From Bolinopsis microptera (lineage: Eukaryota; Ctenophora; Tentaculata; Lobata; Bolinopsidae), in contig NC_087077.1 of the NCBI RefSeq assembly GCF_026151205.1, forward strand, positions 16,528,983 through 16,592,982: a DNA stretch of 64,000 nt, read 5' to 3'. The first letter of the stretch is position 1; every line of letters starts with the position of its first letter. The notes under the pieces were generated by a model. The model was not told the DNA's origin and made no database searches. It saw nothing but the letters and a program-made list of their open reading frames with translations. Of this stretch, positions 1-13,600 are shown in pieces. A program made the translations under genes and the position numbers.

Positions 1-1962
1 GTCTACATACAATGATTTCATCACAGAGAGGCGCAGCTTTTGGAGTGCCTTTTTAGGCGACTTTTAGCAAGTCTAATCTTATAGGGATAGATATATAAGT
101 CAAGAAGCTTGAGTTTTTTACTCTAGATTGTGGTTGATCTTGATACAAAATCTCTTGATGGGAACTGATTAATGAGAGTAGTTACCCTTCTACATTACAA
201 CTGTTTAGTTAGTGCAGTGAAGTTTGGCACCTGAGTTTGAGTATGTTTAAGAATTCGATATAAGTGTGGTATCTGTATATACATTTTTTAAAGGCCAGAA
301 TGTATTGTTGCTTGGAAAGTGGTTTGCAATGCTCTAGTCGGAAGAATGTGTGATCAAGTGCTTGGCTATCATATTCTCTTGCTCTTGCACATATTTGTAC
401 AAAATTACCAGAGGCTGCTCGTGGGAGCTGGCTGGCAGTTTTGTTGGGGGTCCAATCGGGGAGGGGGGCTTGGGAGCCGGCTCAAGCTGATCCCTCCAAG
501 CTACCGATTACATTACACACAGGGCCTTGTAAATGTAATGTGTAACACTTTACAGGCGACAGCAAACAAAAACAAAAACTTATAACATGGGTGAAACAGG
601 AAACCACACGTGTACGATCTCAGCCGCGCAGTATCACAACAGTCAATAGTTCAAAGGGTCCTGGACCCCCAAATCGAGGCAAATCATAATAGATTACCTG
701 TAGTGGGATGCGCACGATGTGCTTTGTAACGTTTACAATTAACTATGTGTTAAAACTGCGCGGCTGAGTAGTCTAGAGGTAGGATTGGACTCCCTACAAC
801 TCAAAATTTCACGAAGATCATGCGTGCGCTTACATTAAAACGTATGATATAGTAAACGAAGACCTTTATATTGCGATTTGTTATTTCCTAACACTATTAC
901 TAATTACTATTTCTATTTTAAGCACCAGCCACCAGATAATAATTTAAAGGCGTCCACGGACGCCTGGACGCCCTCAATAGCCGCCTCTGAAAATTACAAA
1001 ATTAAACTTTGATGCTAGGTTCAAGGACCAAGCAATTTGTTAAAAGATGTATAGTTTTTAAACTATACATTTTTTTAACTACTACAACTAAATAGTTTTA
1101 TGATCTTGAGCACCGTGCCGAAGGCCCTTTTTCTACATTATGCATACAGGTTTATGCAATCAAAATTGAATTAAACATCAACTCAATAACCAACGTTAAC
1201 CGAAATATTTATCTGACCCTAAAAATAGAACTGCTGTATTTTGTGTATATTGTTTGAAAATTTTTAGTTTTATATTCCTGTTTCAAATAAAACGATTACC
1301 GGCTCAAAATATACTTTACTTTACTATACAACCTAGCCTTTTGGGAGTTATTTATTTGATTGAGGATAAAAATTTCCATTGTAGACAGTATTGAATTTAG
1401 ATTTTCGTTATCATCATGGCCCAAGAGTGGATTTAAATTTGTGCATACTGAATTTTAAGTTTCAAATACACATTGAAACAAAACACATTTTACCTGTAAA
1501 ATCCCCATCAAGATTGAGGATACAGTTTGTTTATATTGAATTCAACACTTTTACAGGCATTGCTGCAATGCCACGAATTATGCAGATGTAGCAATGTGAA
1601 GTGTTCTCTCGAGGAACCCAGGTATGATAAAACATTCACTTGGAGGCGTCTCTTTTCTATATAAAATTTCACGAACAAAGTTTTTAGACAATTATATAAT
1701 CACAAGCACAAGTTTGACATGAAATCTTAAATTTTTATTTTTTCCCCGCAATATTTGCATCATATTTATATTCTTGCTATCTGCAATCAATCTCTTTTCG
1801 CTGTTTGATTTGCAAGGAAAATATTTTTCTCACAGTATTATGTTACTTTCGGAATTCCAAAGAAAAACCATGCTTTCTGAACTTTTCTGAATAACGAATT
1901 TTTCAGACACATGACAATCAGACCGGACATTCGTTGAGATCCGTCTGCATTGCAAATAGAGC
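1..1962. other. Upstream region and 5' UTR of GTPBP2
   Basis: No convincing coding exon found. An acceptor at 1904-1906 makes 1907-1962 the 5' UTR part of the first coding exon, so at least one untranslated exon must lie upstream. A possible donor follows 1621 (AG then GTATGA), after the run ending at 1620, but this is weak. A short palindrome lies at about 1043-1068 (ATGTATAGTTT and AAACTATACAT). The 88-residue open frame starting at 319 has no family-like features. Confidence 0.4.
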
Positions 1963-2368
1963 ATGGGTAAAATGGACCTAGTCAACAGTAAAGATGACAA
2001 GTTACAATCTTCGCAAACTGAGGTATCTAATTATTAATAAAAAATATATCCTCTTTATCACTCTTTTTAATTATTAACATTGGAAAGGTTGATATACATT
2101 TAAAGTATTTAAAAACTTTATCATAGCTCTATACACTCACCAAGCTAAAACAATTTGAACAAAATAATCAAGTACTTTCGAATTGTGAATGACTCCTAAA
2201 GATAACATAACCATTAGTGCCATTAACACTTAGCCATGTAAACATGCAGCTCAAGTATTTACTCTGTTAATGATTTTGATTTAATTGATTATTTTTACTG
2301 TTGTTTGGCTGCATTATCATGGAGTTGATGCATTTTATTTGGCAAGTAGCTCCATTACATTTTTTAAA

Positions 2369-2410
<42 letters not shown>

Positions 2411-4664
2411 GTCACGTCCGTCTATGTCCGCTTGTCTCATAGAATCCAAAAAGGACAGGACATAGGCGGACATAGGCGGACATAGGCGGACATAGACGGA
2501 CATAGGCGGACATAGACGGACATATACGGACATTAGCGGACATTAATGGACACCTAAATTGCTAAATAAAATGTTCAATTTTTGCTGTTATATGGGGGAT
2601 CATGTTTTTTGTCCGGTACCCTATATTTTCAAAACGAACAAAAAATAGAGCGGACAAAAACGGACAAAAATGGAAATAACATTTAGATGCTTCCTCCTCC
2701 TACTCTTCCTCCTCCTCCTCCTGGGTCTTCCTGATCTTCCTCAGTCCTCTTCCTCCTCCCCTCCTCAGTCCTCCTCCTACTCCTCCTCGTCCTCAGTCCT
2801 CCTCATCAGTCCTCAACAGTCCTCCTCCTCCCCAGTCCTCCTCCTCCTCCTGAGTCCTCCTCCTGGGTCCTCCTCAGTCCTCAGTCCTCCTCAGTCCTCC
2901 TCCTCATCCTTCTCCTCAGTCCTCCATCCTCCTCAGTCCTCCCCCAGTCCCCCTCCTCCTCCTCCTATTCAGTCCTCCTCCTCCTCCTCAGTCCTCCTCC
3001 TTCTCAGTCTTCCTGAGTCCTCCTCCTCCTCCTGACTCCTGAGTCCTCCTCCTCCTCCTCTTCCCTCTCAGTCATCCTCCTCAGCCATCCTCCTCAGTCC
3101 TCCTCAGTCCTCCTCCTCAGTCCTCCTCCTCCTGGGTCATCCTCCTGGGTCCTCCTCCTCATCCTTCTCATCAGCCCTCCTCATCAGTCCTCTCCCAGTC
3201 CCCTCCTTCTCCTCCTCCTATTCAGTCCTCCTCCTCCTCCTCCTCCTCAGTTCTCCTCAGTCCTCCTTCTCATTTCTCCTAAGTCCTCCTCCTGAGTCCT
3301 CCTCCTCCTCTTCCTCCTGAGTCCTCCTCCTGAGTCCTCCTCCTCCTCCCTCTCAGTCATCCTCCTCAGCCATCCTCCTCAGCCATCCTCCTCAGCCATC
3401 CTCCTCAGCCATCCTCCTCAGTCCTCCTCCTTCTCAGTCATCGTCAGTCCTCCTCCTCAGTTCTCCTCAGTCCTCCTCCTCCTCCTGGGTCCTCCTCCTC
3501 CTCCTCCTGGGTCCTCCTCCTGGGTCTTCCTGATCCTCCCCAGTCCTCTTCCTCCTCCCCTCCTCAGTCCTCCTCCTACTCGTCCTCCTCGTCCTCAGTT
3601 CTCCTCATCAGTCCTCAACAGTCCTCCTCCTCCCCAGTCCTCCTCCTCCTCCTGGGGCCTTTTCCTGGGTCCTCCTCTTGGGTCCTCCTCCTCCTGGGTC
3701 CTCCTCCTCCTGGGTCCTCCTTCTCCTCCTCAGTCCTTCTCCTCCTCTTCCTCCTCCTCCTCCCTCTCAGTCATCCTCCTCAGCCATCCTCCTCAGCCAT
3801 CTTCCTCAGTCCTCCTCCTTCTCAGTCCTCCTGAGTCCTCCTCCTCCTGAGTCATCCTCCTCAGTTCTCCTCCTCCTCCTCCTAGGTCCTCCTTCTGGGT
3901 CCTCCTCCTCCTCCTCCTGGGTCTTCCTGATCCTCCTCCTCCCTCCTCAGTCATCCTCCTCAGTCATCCTCCTCAGTCATCCTCCTCAGCCATCCTCCTC
4001 AGCCATTCTCCTCAGCCATCCTCCTCAGTACTCTTCAGTACTCTTCAGTCTTCCTCCTTCTCAGTCCTCCTGAGTCCTCCTCCTCCTGAGTCATCCTCCT
4101 CAGTCCTCCTCCTCCTCCTCCTGGGTCCTCCTCCTGGGTCTTCCTGATCCTCCCCAGTCCTCTTCCTCCTCCCCTCCTCAGTCCTCCTCCTACTCCTCCT
4201 CCTCGTCCTCAGTCCTCCTCATCAGTCCTCAACAGTCCTCCTCCTCCCCAGTCCTCCTCCTCCTCCTCCTCCTCCTGGGGCCTTTTCCTGGGTCCCTATA
4301 TAATTTGATATAATAAGTTAAAACTATTAATAGCTTTAGTGTGATTAATAAGTCGTTTGTTTTGTACAAAATTATAATACATAGAAGTTGCGAAAAATTC
4401 TCAAAATGTTTGTCCGCTAATGTCCACCAATGTCCGCTAATGTCCTCCAATGTCCGTCCGAGTCCGCCAATGTCCGTCCGGGTCCGCAAATGTCCGTCGA
4501 GTCCGCCAATGTCCGTCCGAGTCCGCCAATGTCCGTCCGTGTCCGCCAATGTCCGTCCGAGTCCGCCAATGTCCGTCTGTGTCCGCCAATGTCCCAAAAA
4601 ACACGTCCGTTGTCTCATAGAATCCAAAAAGGACAGGACATAGGCGGACATAGACGGACGTGAC

Positions 4665-4698
<34 letters not shown>

Positions 4699-7600
4699 TT
4701 TAAACAATTCGAATCTCTAAATTTTATTTCTTAAATGCTTTTCAAAACTTATTCACACTTATTCATATTTTTTTGTTTCAAGAAAAATAAATTGCAGGAA
4801 CTTCCAGAACCAAAAATACTGTCCGACGAAACAGATTACAAGATGGCAAAACGAGTAAGAAACTAACTTTATCATTCTAAACCTGGTGTATATATAGTCT
4901 TCAATGTACTAATTTTGTCTTGATGTTGTTTTGATTGCTGAACTTTTACAATTTCAGCAGAATCTAGGGTGTTTCTTTGTTGGTAGTGATGGGCCGCGAC
5001 ACCGTGGTAACAGACTGCTTTCCAACTCAGAGCAGCTTCCTGACACTGAGCTACCACCCGAGGTTTGTTATTTTAATTTTGCAAATTGGTTAATAAACTT
5101 GTTACGATAAACGTGGGCTGCTCGATGTTCATAATTCTTGGCATCGTTTAAGTAAAGCATCAAAGACTGTACATTCAGGATTACCTACTGAGCTGAAAAT
5201 GAACACTAATTAGTAGATCTAGAACCAATAGTCAATAGTAAGATCTAGATTATAGTTTAAACACGTTGTGTTAAAGAGGGTGATGTCGTAATACTGAACA
5301 GCTGTTTAAAGTTATAAGCTTTAAATGTACACAATGAAATATCATACACCGATCAGCTGTTGTAAATGTTTGCTAGACTATCTGCACAGCAGTGAAGATC
5401 AAGTTACCAACAAATTAATGAGTTCCCACAAAAATCTAATGATCAGCATACACAGATAAAATATTTAGTGCTTTGCTGTAGCTTAATTTTTATTAAAAAT
5501 GGTATATAACTGGATGGCTTCGAAATTTTACATCTATCCAAATTCCAACTATGTCAACTCAGATCAAGCCTCACGACTCATCACAGTTGAAAACAGTATG
5601 ATATGTTATGTTGTTTTTTAATTTGTTTGTTTTTCAAATTTCTCATCTCACCCTTGTAAGATATATCTTAGGATATCTCTTAACAACCATTACCACTGAT
5701 GGCCATGGGTGTGGTTCAATATCCTGATTGAATGTATCTTATTAGCGACCTAATGAGTCTTCAATTCAGCCAAAATGTTGCTATGGTAATATAACAATAA
5801 ATAGTTAAAAGAGCTAATCATTTGAATTATATTTGTCGGAACCCCAGAATTTTATCTCATGCAATAAACCTCCTATTAGCTCTGCTTGCTATTTGTCGTG
5901 GATATTGTAAAACTTTTGTCTGCACTTTTATTGTATTATAGGTGATAAACTTTATTTTATCAAGGAAATTAAATCGTCTTTTAATGAGATAGCGATAAGT
6001 TTGATAATTGATAAAAGAAAGCAGCCTTAGCTCATAATTTTATTAATGATAATAATCGATTAAGAATTCAATGAGTTTGGGTGTGACTATTACGTTTTTC
6101 CGCACGAATGAGATCATCACAAGCTTTTAGTTTAATTATACCAAACATTTGTGACTCACTCTGCAAGTGCAGTGCTGGTATCATGTATCAAGCTGCCTGC
6201 TGCACTTGTCACGTACATTTAAAACAGTAGTGGTTATTTAAGCTTCAGTGTAGACTGTAGGTGTCACTGGTAGTGTTTGTTCCGTCCAAAACATTAGATC
6301 ATCAATCAAGTTACCGTGGAAACAAATAGTGATCTCATGCATTTTTTAAATTTATTTGCTGATGATGTAAGATACAGAAATAAACACTTTTGCATTTCTT
6401 AAATTGTTGAGATTTTTTGGATCTGAATCAGTTTACCATATAAGCTCATAATATAGCACTCTGAAAATATTTAAAGATCAGCTATTACTATGATCCGCCT
6501 CAAATAAGGGGATAAGTTCTGAATATTTTATTTTCGTTACACGAACTAATAAATAGTTCGTAACACGCATCAAGATATAAATAATATAACAATCTACTCA
6601 GTTGGAATGTTCAGTTGGAAAACATGCAGCATCCCTAACGCCTATAATTACATAAATCCAGAGGTCGGCCAAAAATCTGATTTAAAGATTTAATCACCAT
6701 ACGGCATGTCCAATATCCACAAAGTACCATTCATATCTAAACTTGTATACTCTCAGGTGGAAGAAGGGAACATAGAATACAAACTGAAACTAGTGAACCC
6801 TAACCCTAGTCGTTTAGAACACCTGGTCACTCAAATGAAGTGGAGACTCAGAGAAGGTAAGCTTACAATACAATTAATTAATTAATTACAATACAATTAA
6901 TATAATAACAATTAATATAATAACAATTAATATAATAACAATTAATATAATAACAATTAATATAATAACAATTAATATAATAACAATACAATTAATATAA
7001 TTACAATACAATTAATGACAATTAATATAATAACAATTAATATAATAACAATACAATTAATGACAATTTAAATTATTATTCCATATTACTATATTTTATT
7101 GCGCTGTACACGATTACATTCTTTATATTTGACAGGGATATCCTATTTTAGTGTCAAAGTTAGAGCCTCCAAATGCTGATCGTGTACGTGTTTTCTTACA
7201 CATCACACCATACATTTCTTACACATCACGACCTCCTAAGACTTGTGATATATTATAATAATCCTATCAGTTATTACGTAATATAATTATATTAACTATA
7301 TTATCGCGTTGGTTACTACACAAACACACACAGAAAACACACATAGTTTAAGTTATTCGATCCAGCCACATATAACATGATGGTTTCACAGATCATCCAG
7401 ATGAGTAAATAATAAGATGACTCAATTTTTGTTATCTTATCACACATAACTAATTACAACACTACAAATCTATTTATTGAGTATTATGTGGGATGTAAAA
7501 TACGTAAAATATCTATAAAAAGATACGCCACGTATGTAGCTACCTACAGCTACGTATTGAACCTATTGAGAGGTTTAGAAGTAGGAATCTTTACGGTCAT

Positions 7601-10600
7601 CACGCAATCTGCGAACCACCTCCTTGACTGCACCAGTCTATTATCGAGTTAGAGTTTCTGCACTGTATCCAGGAGTAGGGTGTCTAGGAAGTTTCTGAAA
7701 TATGTCTTGAAGCTTGCCAGATTGCTGACATTTTTGGGGAGAACATTCCAGAGTCTTACAGCTGTCACTGCGATATTGAGTAATCTAGTATAGTATACAG
7801 GAGGTGACCGGGAATCCCGGTACCGGGATTGGCAATTTTGAGCTATCCCGGTCCCGGTCCCGGTCAACCGGGTCAAGTCACATTTTTCATCCCGGTCCCG
7901 GTCCCGGTCAAATGCTGATTTATGATCCCGGTCCCGGTCCCGGTTAATTCAGGATTCTTGGTCCCGGTCCCGGTCCCGGTCAATCACTCAAATTTGCCGG
8001 GATTTTGACCGGGATCTTTTACATAATTTCATTCACTATGATTTTAAGTTTTTACTTTCATTCATTGTGAATTTCATCTTTAAACAACCTCTGAGCCAAA
8101 TAAAACAATGTTTAAAATTGCTAAACAAGTTTAGGTAACTAATATCGTTACATAACTCATAAGTGCAAACTAACGGGTCCGGGACTCTAGGGCGTAAGAC
8201 TCTAGGGCGTAAGACTCTAGGGCGGCGCCCTACAAAACAGGACTCTAGGGCGTGAAAAATATAGGGCGTGAAAAAAACAGGACTCTAGGGCGTGAAATAT
8301 TGATTTTTTTTCTAATTTTCTGCGTCTATGAAGTCAGCTTCGTGGTTGTGTGGAATTGCAGGTGTCTCCGTGAGGCTCAAACCCTTGGTCCAGATTCACC
8401 CCTTACAGGATTCGGCTTTCTTCAGACATCTCCAAGACTGTGACCCATCTTTTCTTAATTTTCCATCTGGAGAGTACCGGAATCCTAGGTGCAGTGCGTT
8501 TTTACTCTTGGCCGTTCTTCCTCTGATTAAAGTAAACGAAAGATCGGACATAGTGTAGTAGGAAACGAATGATAATGAATTAATGATTGGATAGGTCACT
8601 AGATCATGTTTTTATTTTTATTGTTTTGATTATAAACATCTTTCTTTACTGTACAGGGTGTATTGGTGCAGGTGAGCTATTATAATTTGACAATAAAATG
8701 TTGGTGACTGACAGCTTCCCACGCTTCCCACCTCTAAGACACTAGCTATCAGTATTGTTTACATTTAAAGTTCATCATTATGTATGGGACCGGGACTCTA
8801 TATATGTATATAATATGCATACTATAATAATAGTACAGTATTGTTTTGAAATAAGTTTAATCCGCTTTCGTTATGCTCGTTATGTAACATTTCATTGGCT
8901 GCATCTTAGGTCGAGATAAAAACTCCCTGTGACAACGGACATCCTAATTAAAAATGAAATTAGATTCATTTTGACCGAAAATAGAAAAATTATATTTCAC
9001 GCCCTAGAGTCCTGTTTTTTCACGCTTTAGATATTTTCACGCCGTAGAGTCCTGTTTTGTAGGGCGCCGCCCTAGAGTCTTACGCCCTAGAGTCTTACGC
9101 CCTAGAGTCCGGACCCCCAAACTAACATCAAGTTTTCAACTCGGGCTACGCCCAATTGTCAATTGGAATTGGAGAATGAAACTGTTGAATAATTTGAGGG
9201 ATCATTGATTGAGGAATGAGGAATGAGGGTGAACTTGAGTAATCAGTACATGAACATTATTGGTGTAGTACATTAGGCCCATGCCCCATATTGACGTTTT
9301 TTAAAGTTTTTTCTAATTTAATATTCTAGTTATTACTTATTCAAATTGTTCAATTATAATGTAAATGAAAATTGCAGCTTTCAATATGAGAATACCAGTT
9401 TTGGTCCCGGTCATCCCGGTCATCCCGGTCAAATCCCGGTCATCCCGGTCATCCCGGTAAAATTGGATTGTTGGTCCCGGTCCCGGTCCCGGTCCCGGTA
9501 AGATAGAAATCCCAGAAATTATTGGTCCCGGTCCCGGTCCCGGTCACGGTAAATTGATAATCTCAGTCCCGGTCCCGGTCCCGGTCCCGGTCAGGTCACA
9601 TTTTGTATCCCGGTCCCGGTCCCGGTCCCGGTCAGGCCTAAAATCATGTCCCGGTCACCTCCTGATAGTATAGAGTAGTATAGTCATTCTAGAAAGAGAA
9701 ATCATTCTAGAAAAAGCCAAAATCGAAATCAAATAAATTTTAACAGCCCTTATTACATCTGCTATAACCATATTATATTGAGCTTGACGTCAAACTTTAA
9801 CAAAGTTATGTGACACAGAGTGTGACATTATATTGCTATTGACAGGTTATACCCGTTATACGCCTGGTTTTATTTCAGGTAAAATACATCGTGACTTTTT
9901 AGAACTGCTAGCATATCAAGTTAATAATTGAATTTAAACATTTGCCGTGTTTTACATACACATATTTTATAACAAGCAGTGGTATTGCAAGTGCTATTAA
10001 TATCAGTATATAACAGGAATGCACATTGTACAATAATGTATAGGAATATACACTATACATTGGGTTAATATATCTGGTACATTGTAAGGATATACACAGC
10101 ACATTCCAGCTAAATTCCATGATAACAATATTATAACACCACACTAATCATGTGTCTTGGCAGTATAACACAGCATACACACTACCGCGTGTGTATAAGC
10201 ATTGTGATGTTGTGTGTTTACAATGCTGGCAGCAGTTCAACAATACGGTAGTTCAGACCTATCTGTCAGCACAACAGCATGTGAGACGTGACTTCTTGTT
10301 TGGCACTCGCGGCAGCATGTGATTACTTGTTTAGCACTGAGGCGTGTGTATTATTATAAGTTATAATGTTTACAGCTCTCCTTGGTTATCTGGTAAATAG
10401 TTGTGTATACACAGACCACAGAGCTATGTTAAAAATGTAATATGGCTTGATGATAATGTTACATAATTAATGAGTTGATGTACAGATTATGGTTGTCATG
10501 GTTACATGTAAGCACATTCTTTTGTGGTTGAGCTAATTTGCTCTGAACTTTAGTTTTCTCCACTGAAAGAAGAGGACGTAGCTAAATATATTCACTTAAA

Positions 10601-13600
10601 CAAAGACGTTAAATTCTCATAAAAAGTAATTATATTAGATTGAATTGCATGAATACCAATAATATAATACTAATCATCATTTTAAAGTTGAAGTTACGAA
10701 GTTGCACATTCCGATTCTTCTTCTTATAATCGGCAAGAGGACACACACTGCACAGAAATCTTCATAGAGTATAATATTGAATCTTCACATATGTCAGAAG
10801 TAAAACACAAGGAAATATTTCCTCCGATTTGCCAACTGTATAAATGTAACATTTGCTTCCTAATACTGCCTCTCTCCAGTAGAGAGGTGATACATTGCAC
10901 TGGACTGGGTCTGGACAGTTAACAGTGTGATCTATCTCAGCCCCTAATCAAGGGACCCCCAGACAGCCCTACAAAATTTCGTTTAAAAGAGAATTCTCCT
11001 TACCTTAAATAATCAAGCAGGAGAGATTCTCTCCATCATTTTCTACTGTTTTAACTTTCAAGTTCATATTTCTAGGACAGTTGGCAGTGAAAAAAGAGCA
11101 TATTTGTGGTAGCTCTTAAACACTGAGTAATATTTCTATGCTGTCCAATAATAAAAACACAAGGAAATATTTCCTCTAATCTTCCAGTATAAATGTAACA
11201 TTTGCTTTCTAATACTGCCTCTCTCCAGTAGAGAGGTGATACATTGCACTGGACTGGGTCTGGACAGTTAACAGTGTAATCTATCTAAGATATAGTATAG
11301 GGGCCTCCAGACAGCCCTACAAAATGTTAAAGAAAGGAGTACCCTCCTTAACAAGTCAGCACATACAGGAGAGATTCTCTCTAACATCTTTTTACTGTTC
11401 AAATTTGATGTTCCCTAAATTTGATTTTACTGTTCACATTTGATTTTTCTGTAGAATAAATATTGGAAGTCATCCAGGCCAAGCACTTCCCCTAAAGATC
11501 GCAATTGTGCAAAGCAAGTAGGTATATAACAAGAATTGTACATCACCATTCACCATAGCGTTCACCGTCTTCTAACTATTAAGTATTAATTAGGAAGTAC
11601 TATACAGCCATATTTCTGGTATCAGAAATATTTATTTTTAGATTTGGACCGAAATATTATTCTATGCTAGTAGACGTGTTTACTTTTCACAGTATATGAC
11701 TCATGAGCGGGTCGTATAGTTTTGTTATTTAGCTTCAATAGATCTTCTGAAATGAGCGTAACTAAAGCAGTGTGAGTAAGTAAGTAAGTAGCTAATATTA
11801 ATAATTATGATTGATAATTAATTAATTATAATTATAATTAATTAATGCTATTCTTGTTAATAATGCTATTCCTGTAACCTGCTCATATTTGACTGTATAA
11901 GAGAGAAGAGTCGGCAAGTTGCTTCAGGAAGAGAATCAAGCACGAGACTGTTTTGAGCATTATATTAATTATACACGCAGATCAAAGAAAATAGTCAGAA
12001 TTTGAACCAAAGAATAAATTTCTACAAGAACTTGTTTCTAAACTGTTCCATCTTGGACTTAAAACAGGATAAAATAAACAATAAACCGCATGCTTTTTCA
12101 ACAAACTACACTAAATTCCCTGGAAAATTCTAAATGATTAAACATATCATGCTCAGTTTTAACATAACTGGCGTTTTTTCACTTCGATAGTCTATTCAGA
12201 TTATGGCACATCCTCCCTGTAACCATCACCCCTGTCCATCACACAATCTTCCGGGCAATTCTTTGCACTCGCACGCTTCTCGATATGTGTTTGGTCTCGA
12301 TGTGCTTCTCTTGTGCACCGATATGGACACTCTACTGGTATACAGCCTTCGGGACAGTTGTATTCAGTTATACTACGCTTCTCCATTGGAGTCGCTTCCA
12401 CACTCCGTATGCAGCCATTCCCACAACCTCCTCGCTTCTCCAACTTCTCCACAATATTCCTGGCCTTCACGGCACTGACATCTTGCAGAGTAGTCAGAGC
12501 AAGAAAAGTCATGCTCAAAATAACAGTCAGCATATTGGCTTATGATGAGAGACGAGATACTCGGGTTTAAAGAGGAACTCAAAATGGTCAGATAAGAAGT
12601 GGGATCATGCATTTAAAATGCTACTCAGAGGGACTAAACAACGTGTCGCATTGGGTACTTTTCAGGGGAGGGCAACAGGTATCAATTACTTGGTAGCTAT
12701 TTACCAGGTAGCTATTCGTTAACCATGGTAATTATAGAACTCTACCATCGAACAGATCTAAAACTAACAAAAGGGGGAAATTGTAGACAAAGAAATCAGG
12801 GAATGGAGAATCACTTACATCCTCATAGAAGATTATATCGTGGAAATCGTCACATTAGGTAAGAACCATCTTCCATTTTAATTGCAACAAACTACACAAC
12901 TATTACTGAGAATAAACTTTTCGACAATAAAACAGTTACAGGCACCATCGTTCAGTAGTACATTTAAGATATTAGCACGTGTAGCGAAATCGTATCTAAA
13001 TACACTATAACGACGTTGATTATAAAAAATCTAAAGCCTAAATCAAAATTATAAAATGACTATAATTATAAAATGATAAAAGGTAGAGAGTTGTTACATT
13101 GCACTGAACTGGAAGTCAACAGCACAGTGTTTCTCAGCCGCTGTACTCTTTAAACATTAGGTAGCAAAACGGGAGGTATTCTCTCCAACTTTTATACCGT
13201 TCCAAGTTAATAAACCGGGAATAGATATGTAATAAATCACAAATAAAGTAAGAGTTTTTTCAGTGTCTACAGCTCTCAGTTGTTGATACCAAGCCACGTA
13301 TTAAAACTACTTGTGCTAATATTATATAGGGAAAATGAATATTGTACCATATCTTACAGGACAGTAATTCGCAGTGAAAAAAGGGAATTTTTACTGGCTC
13401 TTCAGTCTTCAACAGTGGGGTTGAATTCCTACGTTCTCTTTGGATTTAAAACACAAGGAAATATTTCCTCTGATTTGCCAGTATAAATCTAACATTTGCT
13501 TCCTAATACTGCCTCTCTCCAGTAGAGAGGTGATACATTGCACTGGACTGGGTCTGGACAGTTAACAGTGTGATCTATCATAGCCCGCTAGAGGGGTCTC

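Noticed and set aside
2267-2533. Open frames through the poly-G tract with Gly or Pro runs
   Set aside because: They exist only because the homopolymer and GGACATAGGC repeats lack stops; no start context, splice signals or family match.
2670-4073. Ser/Pro/Leu-rich open frames in the CCT tract
   Set aside because: Low-complexity translation of a polypyrimidine repeat.
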